Program-made: the position numbers and the translations under genes
From: DASPHG01 sp963849605
GTDB taxonomy: Bacteria; Actinomycetota; Thermoleophilia; Solirubrobacterales; Thermoleophilaceae
Assembly (NCBI GenBank): GCA_963849605.1
Contig: CAWKHX010000015.1
Span: forward strand, 992,001 to 1,056,000
Length of the DNA stretch: 64,000 nucleotides
Direction: 5' to 3'
Shown: positions 46,559 to 54,871 of the stretch, in pieces
Layout: each line of letters starts with the position of its first letter
How positions within the stretch are numbered: the first letter of the stretch is position 1
Notes under the pieces: model-generated
Told to the model about the DNA's origin: nothing
The model's input: only the letters and a program-made list of their open reading frames with translations
The model's database searches: none

Positions 46559-47316
46559 ACCTCGGCGGTCGTGCCGCGGTGGCGCGCGTACATCTCGAGC
46601 ACGTAGTTGAAGGCCGGCCGCTCCGTGAGCGAGTCGCGCCAGCGCTTGAGGTCCTCCGGATCGCGCGCAGGGTCGACCTGGTGGTAGGGGAACTCGGGCG
46701 GGCGGACGAGCGGTGAGAGGATCGCCGCCGCCGTCAGGTCGGCGACCGTGAACGAGTCACCGACCAGGTAGCCGGACGGGCCCCGCTCGCTTTCGATCCG
46801 GTCCATCGCGGCCACGACGGTCTCGCGCCCCTGCTCGGCCGTGTCCTCGTCGACCGTGTACTTGTGGCGCACCACGCGGTTCACGATCGGGAACGCCAGC
46901 CTCATGGCTCCGCCCCCGCGGCGACGGTCGGTCCCCACGGCCTCGGCCATCAGCTCCGGCTGGCGCAGCATCGGGTCGAACATGACCCGCCTGAGCTCGT
47001 GCGCGCAGTGCTCGTCGAAGAAATCCTCCAGCTCGAGGGCGCGTTGACGCTCACTCGCGTCCGCCGGGTAGAGGGGCGGATCCGGCCAGCGACGCTCCAA
47101 TTCCTCAATGATCTTGGTGGAGTCGCCGATTCTCTTCCCATCGATATCGATCACGGGGAGCGTGGACGTCCCGCCACGCAGCATGCGTGCGCGGGCGGGC
47201 TGCATCCCGGGAAAAACAGAGTGCCGTTTATGAGGAATTCCCTTGTAGTCGAGCGCCCAGCGGGCCTTCTCGTTGAAGTGCGAGATGTCCAGGTGCCAGA
47301 GAGTCGGGATGGTCAT
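46555..47316 (-). CDS. glutathione S-transferase family protein
   Basis: A 253-residue protein starting at ATG 47316 (TTG 47325 also possible). The N-terminal thioredoxin fold reads LWHLDISHFNEKARWALDYK and contains the cis-proline element TSTLPVIDIDG with IGDSTKIIEELERRW. A helical C-terminal domain follows (GYLVGDSFTVADLTAAAI). Thiol substrate in actinobacteria is open, since glutathione is often replaced by mycothiol. The start overlaps the divergent secreted-protein gene. Confidence 0.82.
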   Translation of the reverse strand: MTIPTLWHLDISHFNEKARWALDYKGIPHKRHSVFPGMQPARARMLRGGTSTLPVIDIDGKRIGDSTKIIEELERRWPDPPLYPADASERQRALELEDFFDEHCAHELRRVMFDPMLRQPELMAEAVGTDRRRGGGAMRLAFPIVNRVVRHKYTVDEDTAEQGRETVVAAMDRIESERGPSGYLVGDSFTVADLTAAAILSPLVRPPEFPYHQVDPARDPEDLKRWRDSLTERPAFNYVLEMYARHRGTTAEV

Positions 47317-47947
47317 TAGCGCCAAAAATACCCTGGCGGTGCTTGCCGTTGCGCTGATGGCGCCCGCGTCGGCGTCCGCGGCCGAGATCCGCGAGCAGCC
47401 GGCCGACGCCGTGCGGACGCAGGTCGTGCGCGTTCAGTGGACCGGCGCGGCGGACGAGGTCGTCGTCGAGCGCAGGTACGGCCTGGATTGGGTGACCGCC
47501 GCGAGCGACCTGCCGGCGCAGCAGGGGGCCGATGGCATCTGGCTCGCGCGCTGGCAGCCTGGCCGCGATGCTCCCGCCGGCACGCACCGGATCCGGATCG
47601 TGGCGGCGGGGGAGACCCTGCTGTCGGACGAGTTTCACGTCCGGCCCTGTGAGTGCGTGCTCGCGGACCCGCTGCGGTCGAAGTGGCGCGATGGCCGTTT
47701 CCGGCTGCGCCTCACGGCCGAGTACCCATCCGCGGGCCACGGCGACTTCCGCCTGCCGTCGGCTGAGGTTCAGACCGGTCGGCCGGTGGTGCGCGTCCTG
47801 CGGGACGGGCGCCGGATCGGCAGCGTCCGGCTTCGCTACCGGGACGGCGCCTTCCGGGGGACGTGGGGCGGACCGAAGAAGCCGCCCGGGTTGATCGTCT
47901 TCAGGCTCGTCTCCCTGACGGACGGCGCCGGCAACGGCTACTTGTAA
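47309..47947 (+). CDS. secreted protein of unknown function
   Basis: A 212-residue protein. ATG 47309 is the best start because it opens a clear signal peptide (MVISAKNTLAVLAVALMAPA, cleaved after ASA). The mature part is beta-rich (VVRVQWTGAADEVVVERRYG, GTHRIRIVAAGETLL, RFRLRLTAEYPSAGHGDFRL) with one C-x-C pair (RPCEC), suggesting Ig-like or fibronectin-like domains. Its start overlaps the GST start head to head by 8 bases. No family recognised. Confidence 0.65.
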   Translation: MVISAKNTLAVLAVALMAPASASAAEIREQPADAVRTQVVRVQWTGAADEVVVERRYGLDWVTAASDLPAQQGADGIWLARWQPGRDAPAGTHRIRIVAAGETLLSDEFHVRPCECVLADPLRSKWRDGRFRLRLTAEYPSAGHGDFRLPSAEVQTGRPVVRVLRDGRRIGSVRLRYRDGAFRGTWGGPKKPPGLIVFRLVSLTDGAGNGYL

Positions 47948-47976
47948 AAGGGGTCTGACCCTCTTTAGGAAGGGCG

Positions 47977-48174
47977 CTAGACGAGCGCGCGCTGAGCGCG
48001 GCGGTCGTAGCGCTCGATGTCTTCCTCGTCGAAGACACCCGAGCTGGTCGCGCCGCAGTCCGGGCACGCGAGCTCGATCTGCTCGCAGCGGCAGTAGCCG
48101 ATCGCGAGGCGGGCGTTGATCTCTACGTGGCCCGACCCGCAGGCGGTGCAGATGTGGAGTTCGGTGGTGCCCAT
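47977..48174 (-). CDS. small zinc-ribbon protein
   Basis: A 65-residue protein with three Cys pairs: CTACGSG near residue 9, YCRCEQIEL near 27 and CPDCGAT near 37, a zinc-ribbon layout. Ends in a charged helix (EDIERYDRRAQRALV). The ATG 48174 is the only start. Probably a nucleic-acid or protein-binding zinc module; no further assignment. Confidence 0.6.
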   Translation of the reverse strand: MGTTELHICTACGSGHVEINARLAIGYCRCEQIELACPDCGATSSGVFDEEDIERYDRRAQRALV

Positions 48175-48380
48175 TTGCTAAGTCCTTCGGCAGTTAAGAA
48201 CAGGACTTGAATCCAGTTCTCACCAATTGAACGTTGGGAGAGCGTCAAAGTTGTCGTACCAACATGAACGCTTGGTTAGGAAGATTCGCTTCCCCGGCCC
48301 GGCTACCTGCCGGAACCTCTACATACGGTCTACCCCACGTGGCGAGATCGTCACATGCCAATTCGTCCAGTTCGCTTAGG

Positions 48381-48386
48381 CATAAT
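48381..48386 (+). promoter_or_regulatory. -10 box CATAAT for the small acidic gene
   Basis: CATAAT lies 6 bases before GTG 48393, at leaderless spacing. It is the closest to the TATAAT consensus in the window. Confidence 0.45.
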
Positions 48387-48392
48387 CGGCGC

Positions 48393-48593
48393 GTGACGAG
48401 CGAAGAGGATCCGACGACCCGCGAGCTCCGCCTGAAGCAGTTGCAGAAGGAGCAGGAGGAGCGCGAGGCCGCAGAGCAGGGCTACACCGAAGAGGACACC
48501 GGCACGCACGATGCCCGCGCGGCGAAGGCTGCCTACCTGCGCAAGAAGCTCGAGGAGCGCGCCGAGGCCGAGCGCAAGGCCGACGAGGACTAG
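48393..48593 (+). CDS. small charged helical protein
   Basis: A 66-residue protein starting at GTG 48393. Almost entirely charged helix (LRLKQLQKEQEEREAAEQGY, AKAAYLRKKLEERAEAERKA) with a central break EEDTGTHD. It is likely a coiled coil. No family recognised. It ends 3 bases before the convergent pepA stop. Confidence 0.6.
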   Translation: MTSEEDPTTRELRLKQLQKEQEEREAAEQGYTEEDTGTHDARAAKAAYLRKKLEERAEAERKADED

Positions 48594-48596
48594 CCG

Positions 48597-50042
48597 CTAG
48601 GCGGCGCGGCGCGCGAGCTCGACCATCAGGCGCACGCCGAAGCCGGAGGCGCCGTTGCCGACGTAGTTGCGCTTCATGCCCCACGCAGTGCCGGCGATGT
48701 CGACGTGCACCCACGGCGTGTCGCCGACGAAGTTCTTGAGGAACTCAGCAGCTGCGATCGATCCGGCGGACCCGGCCTCGCCGAGGTTCGAGATGTCGCC
48801 GTACTTGCCCTTGATCGACTCGGCGAACTCCGGATGGAGCGGCAGTCGCCAGCCCTCCTCGCCGGTCGCACGCCCCGCCGCCTCGACGACGCCGTACCAA
48901 TCGTCGTCGTTGGAGAACAGGCCCGCGTACGTGTGGCCCAGCGCGACGATGATCGCGCCGGTCAGCGTGGCGAAGTTGGCGACCCGCTCGACGCCCTGGT
49001 CGATCGCGTAACAGAGCGCGTCGGCCAGGATCAGGCGGCCCTCCGCGTCGGTGTTGTTCACCTCGATCGTCTTGCCGTTCATCGCGGTGACGATGTCGCC
49101 CGGCTTGACCGCGTGCCCGCTCGGCATGTTCTCGGTGGCCGGCACGACCGCCGTGACCTGCGCCGGCAGCGCGAGCGTCGCGATGGCGCCGATCGCCTCG
49201 ATCACGGCGGCGCCACCCGACATGTCGAACTTCATCTCGTGCATTTTCGCCGAGGGCTTGATCGAGATTCCGCCGGTGTCGAAGGTGACCGCCTTGCCGA
49301 CGAGCCCGAGATGCGGGCCGTCGCCGCCGCCCTTGTAACGGAGAACGATCAGCCGCGGCTCGGTGTCGCTGCCCTGCGCGACCGACGCGAACGCGCCCAT
49401 CTTCATCCCGACGATCTGGTCGCGATCGAAAACCTCGACCTCGACCGCGTCGTGCGCATCGGCGATCTCTCGCGCACGTGAGGCAAGGAACTCGGGGTTG
49501 CAGACGTTCGACGGCAGGTTCTGGAGATCGCGCGCGGCGTTCTGCGCGGTGGCTGTGACGCGGGCGGTCTCGGCCTCGTCGCCGTCGTCGCCGACCACCT
49601 CGAGTGAGGCGATCCCGTCGCCCGAGTCGTCATCGTCGTCCTTGGACGACTTGAACTGGTCGAAGGCGTACAGGTTGAGCAGCGTGCCCTCGACGATCCC
49701 GGTGACGGCGCCGTCCTTCTCGGGCGCTGCCCACGAGAGCGATTCGGCCCCGAGCTCCTTCGCTCGGGCCGCCACCGCGGCCGCCGCCACGCGCGCCTTC
49801 TCGGCGTCGAACTCGTCCTCCTTGCCCAGCCCGGCGATGATGACCCGGCGCCGGCCGCCGTCGCTCGTGTCCTCGTGCGTCACGCACAGGCGCTTGAGCG
49901 CTCCCTTGGCCTCGCCCGTGTCGACGAGCTCCTGAAGGGCGGCATCCGTGAGCTTTCCGCCCTCGAAGAGGCCGCACACGCGCGTGTCCGCCTGGGTGTC
50001 CGCGGGCTCGCCCTGGCGGACCGTCACGTCGATTTGGGCCAT
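48597..50042 (-). CDS. pepA: leucyl aminopeptidase (M17 family)
   Basis: A cytosolic di-zinc aminopeptidase that frees N-terminal residues from peptides. It has 481 residues. The N-terminal domain (IDVTVRQGEPADTQADTRVC) is followed by the catalytic domain with the metal/catalytic lysine and Asp in GLVGKAVTFDTGG, then MSGGAAVIEA, and NTDAEGRL, the family signature. ATG 50042 is chosen over an upstream GTG because of a -10 box at leaderless distance. It is intact. An acidic insertion (KSSKDDDDDSGDG) interrupts the N-terminal domain. Confidence 0.92.
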   Translation of the reverse strand: MAQIDVTVRQGEPADTQADTRVCGLFEGGKLTDAALQELVDTGEAKGALKRLCVTHEDTSDGGRRRVIIAGLGKEDEFDAEKARVAAAAVAARAKELGAESLSWAAPEKDGAVTGIVEGTLLNLYAFDQFKSSKDDDDDSGDGIASLEVVGDDGDEAETARVTATAQNAARDLQNLPSNVCNPEFLASRAREIADAHDAVEVEVFDRDQIVGMKMGAFASVAQGSDTEPRLIVLRYKGGGDGPHLGLVGKAVTFDTGGISIKPSAKMHEMKFDMSGGAAVIEAIGAIATLALPAQVTAVVPATENMPSGHAVKPGDIVTAMNGKTIEVNNTDAEGRLILADALCYAIDQGVERVANFATLTGAIIVALGHTYAGLFSNDDDWYGVVEAAGRATGEEGWRLPLHPEFAESIKGKYGDISNLGEAGSAGSIAAAEFLKNFVGDTPWVHVDIAGTAWGMKRNYVGNGASGFGVRLMVELARRAA

Positions 50043-50050
50043 GTGAACGC

Positions 50051-50056
50051 AGTTTA
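50051..50056 (-). promoter_or_regulatory. -10 box TAAACT for pepA
   Basis: Minus-strand TAAACT lies 8 bases before ATG 50042. Confidence 0.5.
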
Positions 50057-50131
50057 TGGGGCACTGGACGTTTGGTGGATGACGGTCAGGCACGAATGCA
50101 GCACGCTCGCGCGCACGCCGACAGCGAGAAC

Positions 50132-51319
50132 GTGCGCACTGCGCGTTCCATCGCCCTGCTCCTGCTCGCGACCCTCCTCCTGGGGGTCCCGGCTGCCGAT
50201 GCGCGAACGCCGCGGCCGTACGTCAAGAGCGTCTCCCCGCTGCGCGCGAGCGTCGGCGAGCAGATGACGATCCAGGGCTTCTACTTCCGCAAGGGCTACG
50301 CCGAGAACACGGTCGTGTTCGTCGCGGGCGACGGCCGCGTGAGCTTCGTCAAGTCCGAGCACTCCACGAGGAAGAGGCTCACGGTGATCGTGCCGCAGAA
50401 GGTCGAGCGGCTGCTCGACACCGACGCGAACGGCACCCGCGTCCCGACCAAGTTCAGCATCAAGGTGATCGCGCGCCGGATGAGCCGGCTGGCGAAGCGC
50501 CCGCTCGCGCAGCCGACCATCGGCCCGGACGTCGGCGGCGACTGCGACCACGACGGCACCCCGAACCCGAGCGACGGCGACGATGACGGCGACCTGCTGC
50601 CCGACAGCATCGAGCTCGACATCCGCACGAACCCGTGCGTGGCCGACAGCGACGGCGACAAGCTTCCGGACGGGTGGGAGTACATCTCGGCGCTCGATCT
50701 GAACACGAACGCGCTTCCCTACCCGGGCAAGCGGCCGTTCCCGAACGCGCTGTTCTCGGACGCCAGCGTCGACCATGACGGCGACGGCCTGCACGCGTGG
50801 GCCGAGTACGGCCTCTGGTGGTTCGGCGGGCGCAAGTACCCGCTCGACTACAGCGACGGCGACCAGACGACGCAGCCCGACCCGACCGGTGCCGCCGTCT
50901 GGAACGACTGGGACTACGACGGGATCCTCTCGGACGACGAGCGCGACTTCGACAACGACGGCCTCGCGAACATCTACGAGTACCGCGCCCCCGACTTCGA
51001 GCCGTGGGAGCCGCATGTTCCCGGGAGCGGTGCGGCCCGACATGTTCGACCCCGACATCGACGGCGACGGCGTGCTGGACGGCTGGGACGACCAGGACCA
51101 CGACGACTTCTCGAACATCGACGAGCTGCGCGCCGGCACGTGGGCGATGAACCCGTGCGATCCGGGCATCAGCCGCACCTGCCCGCGCTGGCTCGAGGAT
51201 TCGGACATCCCGAAGATGCCGCAGCACCTGTGCAAGTCGCAGACGCTGGTGGCGGGCGGCTTCATCAAGTGGCAGCGACGGGCCAGTCCGACGCAGGCGA
51301 CTGCCCGACGTACCCCTAG
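50132..51319 (+). CDS. secreted IPT/TIG and thrombospondin type 3 repeat protein
   Basis: GTG 50132 opens a signal peptide (TARSIALLLLATLLLGVPAA, DA). An upstream ATG 50096 is possible. Next is a TIG-type Ig fold (YVKSVSPLRASVGEQMTIQG, FYFRKGYAENTVVFV). Then come Asp-rich calcium-binding repeats of the thrombospondin type 3 kind (DCDHDGTPNPSDGDDDGDLL, VADSDGDKLPDGWEY, DHDGDGLHAWAEYGL, DYDGILSDDERDFDNDGLAN, DIDGDGVLDGWDDQDHDDFS). Two shifts (near 51010 and 51265) must be bridged to reach the TAG at 51319. About 395 codons. It is a structural or adhesive extracellular protein. Confidence 0.75.
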   Translation: MRTARSIALLLLATLLLGVPAADARTPRPYVKSVSPLRASVGEQMTIQGFYFRKGYAENTVVFVAGDGRVSFVKSEHSTRKRLTVIVPQKVERLLDTDANGTRVPTKFSIKVIARRMSRLAKRPLAQPTIGPDVGGDCDHDGTPNPSDGDDDGDLLPDSIELDIRTNPCVADSDGDKLPDGWEYISALDLNTNALPYPGKRPFPNALFSDASVDHDGDGLHAWAEYGLWWFGGRKYPLDYSDGDQTTQPDPTGAAVWNDWDYDGILSDDERDFDNDGLANIYEYRAPDFEPWEPHVPGSGAARHVRPRHRRRRRAGRLGRPGPRRLLEHRRAARRHVGDEPVRSGHQPHLPALARGFGHPEDAAAPVQVADAGGGRLHQVAATGQSDAGDCPTYP

Positions 51320-51389
51320 CGCTCCAGCCGCCGACGGCCCCTGGGTATCGTTCGCCGCTCCCTCTGAACGAAGGAGCAGCGAAGACCCC

Positions 51390-52574
51390 ATGCCCAAGAC
51401 CGCGATCCTCGGCGCCGCGCGCACCCCGTTCGGGAAGCTCGGCGGCGGCCTCTCGACTCTCGACGCGACCGACCTCGGCGGGAAGGCGATCGAGGCGGCA
51501 CTCGAGCGCGCCGAGGTGAAGGGCGAGGAGGTCCAGCACGTCGTGTTCGGCCAGGTGCTCCAGGCGGGCCAGGGCCAGATCCCCAGCCGTCAGGCGCAGA
51601 TCAAGGGCGGGATTCCGAAGGAGGTCTCCTCGGAGACGGTCAACAAGGTCTGCGCGAGCGGCATCCGCGGCGTCGGCATCCTCGACCAGGCGATCCGCGC
51701 CGGCGACCTCGAGATCGGCGTCGGCGGCGGGATGGAGTCGATGTCGAGCGCGCCCTACCTGCTCAAGCAGGCGCGCTTCGGCTACCGGATGGGCGACGCC
51801 AAGGCGCTCGACGCGATGATCAACGACGGGCTCACGAACCCGTTCAGCGGCAAGCACATGGCGCAGGAGGCCAGCGAGGTCGCCGAGGAGCTCGAGATGA
51901 CGCGCGCTGACATGGACAAGTTCGCGCTGCGCTCGCACGAGCTGGCGATCCAGGCGACCGAGGAGGGGCGCCTGCCCGAGGAGATCGTGCCGGTCACGAT
52001 CTCGTCGAAGAAGGGCGACACGACCGTCGAGGTGGACGAGGCGCCGCGCGCCGACACCAGTCTCGAGACGCTGTCCAAGCTGCCGCCGATCTTCGTCGAG
52101 AACGGGACCCACACGGCCGGCAACGCGCCTGGCGTCAACGACGGCGCGGGCGCCCTGGTGGTGGCGAGCGACGAGTGGGCGAAGCAGAACGGCAAGGAGA
52201 TACTCGCGACGGTTGTGACCCAGGCCCAGGTCGCGGACGACTTCCCCTACCTCGCGCGCACGCCCGCGAACGCGACGAAGCTCGCGCTCGAGAAGGCCGG
52301 CCTCTCGATCGACGACATCGACCTCTTCGAGATCAACGAGGCGTTCGCCTCGGTCGCGCTCAACTCGATGCGGATGCTCGATGTGTCCGAGGACAAGGTG
52401 AACGTGAACGGCGGCGCGATCGCGCTCGGCCATCCGATCGGCGCCAGCGGCGCCCGCATCCTGATGACGCTCGTGAACGAGCTCCGCAGACGCGGCGGTG
52501 GCCTCGGCGTCGCCGCCATCTGCTCCGGTGGCGGACAGGGAGATGCCGTCATCGTCGAGGTCAACGGCACGTAG
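51390..52574 (+). CDS. acetyl-CoA acetyltransferase (thiolase)
   Basis: A 394-residue thiolase that condenses or cleaves acyl-CoA. ATG 51390 with ribosome site AAGGAG. Active-site cysteine in VNKVCASGIRG near residue 88; GHPIGASGAR and CSGGGQGDAVIVE provide the His and second Cys. NEAFASVALN is present. It is intact. The family cannot separate biosynthetic from degradative use; PHB or fatty acid metabolism is likely. Confidence 0.92.
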   Translation: MPKTAILGAARTPFGKLGGGLSTLDATDLGGKAIEAALERAEVKGEEVQHVVFGQVLQAGQGQIPSRQAQIKGGIPKEVSSETVNKVCASGIRGVGILDQAIRAGDLEIGVGGGMESMSSAPYLLKQARFGYRMGDAKALDAMINDGLTNPFSGKHMAQEASEVAEELEMTRADMDKFALRSHELAIQATEEGRLPEEIVPVTISSKKGDTTVEVDEAPRADTSLETLSKLPPIFVENGTHTAGNAPGVNDGAGALVVASDEWAKQNGKEILATVVTQAQVADDFPYLARTPANATKLALEKAGLSIDDIDLFEINEAFASVALNSMRMLDVSEDKVNVNGGAIALGHPIGASGARILMTLVNELRRRGGGLGVAAICSGGGQGDAVIVEVNGT

Positions 52575-52576
52575 TA

Positions 52577-53353
52577 GTGCCCGAGCTCGAGCGCCCCGGC
52601 GGCGCCCGGATCCACTACGAAGTGCGCGGCGAGGGGCCGCTCGTCGTGTTGTCCCTGGGCTTCGCGGCGACGCCGGCCACGTACGAGGGCATCGTCGCGG
52701 ACCTGGCGCGCGACCACCGCGTCGTCACTTGGGAGCCGCGCGGCTGTGGCAGCTCGGGCGCGGAGGGGCCGTTCGACATCGCGACGGATGCGGACGACCT
52801 GCTCGCGTTGATCCACGCGCTCGGACCGCCGGCAATCGCGTACGCCGCGGGCCACGGGGTGAACGTGACGACACGAGCGGCGGCCGGCGATCCCGACGCG
52901 GTGCGCGCCTTCGTGACACCCGGGATCGTCACCGCGCTGCGCCAGCACCTGGGGGGCACGGAGGGATTCGCCTCGTCGGAGCCCGTGATGGACATGCTGA
53001 TCCAGCAGCTCCGCCGTGATCCGCGCGCGGCCGTCCGGGCGACGACCGCCAGCCTGAACCCGCAGCTCGACGAGGACGCGCTACGCGCTCGGGTGGACGA
53101 GACGCTCGCATACACGAGCCCCGAGACGACGCTTGCGCGGCTCGAGTCGTGGCTCGCCGACGAGAGCGCGCTGGACGAGCTGCGCGCGGTGGGTGACCGA
53201 CTCGCGATCGTCTGGCACGCGGGCGACTCATGGCAGTCCGGCTCGATCCCCCGCGTGCGCGAACTGCTGCCGAGCGCGCGGATCATCGAGGTGGAGGACG
53301 GCCCGCTCTCGCGGCCGGACCTCCAGGCGGACGTCATCCGCGAACTGTCATGA
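52577..53353 (+). CDS. alpha/beta-hydrolase fold protein lacking the nucleophile serine
   Basis: A 258-residue protein starting at GTG 52577, 2 bases after the thiolase stop. The fold is plain (IHYEVRGEGPLVVLSLGFAA, VVTWEPRGCGSSGAEGPFDI). The elbow reads YAAGHGVNVT where GHSxG is expected, so the nucleophile Ser is replaced by Gly. This suggests a non-hydrolytic or repurposed protein. The C-terminal strand (RLAIVWHAGDSW) holds the usual acid region. Overlaps the HAD gene by 4 bases. Confidence 0.75.
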   Translation: MPELERPGGARIHYEVRGEGPLVVLSLGFAATPATYEGIVADLARDHRVVTWEPRGCGSSGAEGPFDIATDADDLLALIHALGPPAIAYAAGHGVNVTTRAAAGDPDAVRAFVTPGIVTALRQHLGGTEGFASSEPVMDMLIQQLRRDPRAAVRATTASLNPQLDEDALRARVDETLAYTSPETTLARLESWLADESALDELRAVGDRLAIVWHAGDSWQSGSIPRVRELLPSARIIEVEDGPLSRPDLQADVIRELS

Positions 53354-54141
53354 CGGCGGGCGCGTTCTTCGATCTCGACAAGACGCTGATCGAGGGGTCG
53401 AGCGCGATCCACTTCGGCCGCGCGGCGTACCGCCACGGCCTCATCCAGCGTAGGCAGCTGGCTCGCGACCTGTGGGCGAACATCAGGTTCCGGATGCGGG
53501 GATCGACCGATGCCGGCAGCGAGGCGCTGCGGCAACGGATCCTCGACGCGATCGCGGGCACGCGCGTCCGCGACCTCGAGCGGCTCGGACACGAGGTGCT
53601 CGCGGGCGTGCTGCCGCGCGTGTATCCAGACGTGCTGCGCGAGGCCTACGAGCACCAGGACGCCGGCCGGCGCGTCTTCATCGTCACGGCGGCTTCGCAC
53701 GAGATGGCCGAGTTGATGGCGCACGTGCTCGTGTTCGACGGCGGCATCGGCACGCGCTCCGAGGTGCGCGACGGCGTCTACACCGGCCGGCCCGACGGGC
53801 CGTTCACGTATCGCGAGGGCAAGGCCGAGGCGATGCGCGAGCGGGCCGCGGCGGAGGGGATCGACCTGTCCGAGTCGTACGCGTACTCGGACTCCGAGTC
53901 GGATCTGCCGATGCTGCGCGTCGTCGGGCACCCGGTGGCCGTCAACCCGGATACGGAGCTCGAGCGGATCGCGCGCGCCGAGGGCTGGCGGATCATGCGC
54001 TTCGACAAGCTCGCGCGGCGGCTGCGGATCGCCGTGGTCGCGGGGGCGATCGCGCTGGTCGGCGGAGGCGGTGGCTACTTGGCGGGCGAGCTGCGGGAGC
54101 GCCAGCGGCGGGCTAGCCGACCTCTGCGCTTCGGTCGCTGA
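53350..54141 (+). CDS. HAD-IB family phosphatase with C-terminal membrane segment
   Basis: A 263-residue HAD phosphatase. ATG 53350 overlaps the previous stop (ATGA). Motif I FFDLDKTLIEG (nucleophile Asp), motif II VTAAS, motif III lysine in YREGKAEAM and motif IV SDSESDLPML are in order. The cap region is helical. A C-terminal hydrophobic segment (IAVVAGAIALVGGGGGYLAG) suggests membrane anchoring, unusual for the SerB-like class. Substrate could be a lipid-linked phosphate (inference). Confidence 0.85.
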   Translation: MTAGAFFDLDKTLIEGSSAIHFGRAAYRHGLIQRRQLARDLWANIRFRMRGSTDAGSEALRQRILDAIAGTRVRDLERLGHEVLAGVLPRVYPDVLREAYEHQDAGRRVFIVTAASHEMAELMAHVLVFDGGIGTRSEVRDGVYTGRPDGPFTYREGKAEAMRERAAAEGIDLSESYAYSDSESDLPMLRVVGHPVAVNPDTELERIARAEGWRIMRFDKLARRLRIAVVAGAIALVGGGGGYLAGELRERQRRASRPLRFGR

Positions 54142-54787
54142 CCCCGTAGCACCTGGCGCGCATGAGGCGCCGGACCGGACGCTTCCTGCTGCGCTCCGCG
54201 CGGCGGAGGCACCTGCGCAGCGAGCGCTCCGTGATGCGCCAGCCGTAGTCGACGGTGTAGGTGACCGTGGGTGCCGCGCCGGGGTCGCGCTCGACGGGCG
54301 CGCCGAGCGCCACGCCGACGCCGATGTCCCTGAAGTCCGGCGCGAGCATCGTCAGGCGCTGGGTCGTGGCGTCCATCCACGCGTCCACGACGCTCTTCGG
54401 CGTCGCGAACGAACCCGGCGCCCATGCGATCGTCTCGCCGGCGTTCCAGATGATGTCGGGACCGATGTAGCCGGTCCGGCGCATCCGGTTGAAGGGGTTC
54501 GCGCCGTCGAGCGAGTCGTGGGCGAAGTAGGTCTGGTCGACCATGTCCTGCGCATGCCGGTCGGCGGCGGCCTCCAGGCGTCCGTCGCGCTCGAGAAGCG
54601 CGACGTTCGCGTTCTCGCGCGCCTCGTTGTGAAGGCAGATGACCGCCTCGCGGATCAGGTCGAGGTTGTCGGCGGTCGGGATCGTGTCCTCGTTGGCGCA
54701 CGCCGCGGAGGCCGGGGCGGCGCCGGTGAGGGCGATGGCGCAGCTGGCCATGACCACTGTGAGAAATGTGCGAGATCCGTGGTTCAT
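54113..54787 (-). CDS. secreted CAP-domain (SCP-like) protein
   Basis: A 224-residue secreted protein. Signal peptide FLTVVMASCAIALTGAAPAS, cleaved after ASA. CAP features: LIREAVICLHNEARENANVA, DRHAQDMVDQTYFAHDSLDG, GYIGPDIIWNAGETIAWAPG and VVDAWMDATTQRLTMLAPDF, IGVGVALG. The basic C-terminal tail (RCLRRAERSRKRPVRRLMRA) is odd. Function of bacterial CAP proteins is poorly known. The end overlaps the HAD gene by 29 bases in the convergent direction. Confidence 0.85.
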   Translation of the reverse strand: MNHGSRTFLTVVMASCAIALTGAAPASAACANEDTIPTADNLDLIREAVICLHNEARENANVALLERDGRLEAAADRHAQDMVDQTYFAHDSLDGANPFNRMRRTGYIGPDIIWNAGETIAWAPGSFATPKSVVDAWMDATTQRLTMLAPDFRDIGVGVALGAPVERDPGAAPTVTYTVDYGWRITERSLRRCLRRAERSRKRPVRRLMRARCYGVSDRSAEVG

Positions 54788-54859
54788 CCTTGAACTCCGG
54801 GTCATCCTGCGGCCGCGGGAGGGGCGTCGCAATGGACATTCGTCCAGTTCTCGCCGCCG

Positions 54860-54865
54860 TACACT
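54860..54865 (+). promoter_or_regulatory. -10 box TACACT for the mutase large subunit
   Basis: TACACT lies 6 bases before GTG 54872. Confidence 0.5.
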
Positions 54866-54871
54866 CAAGTC

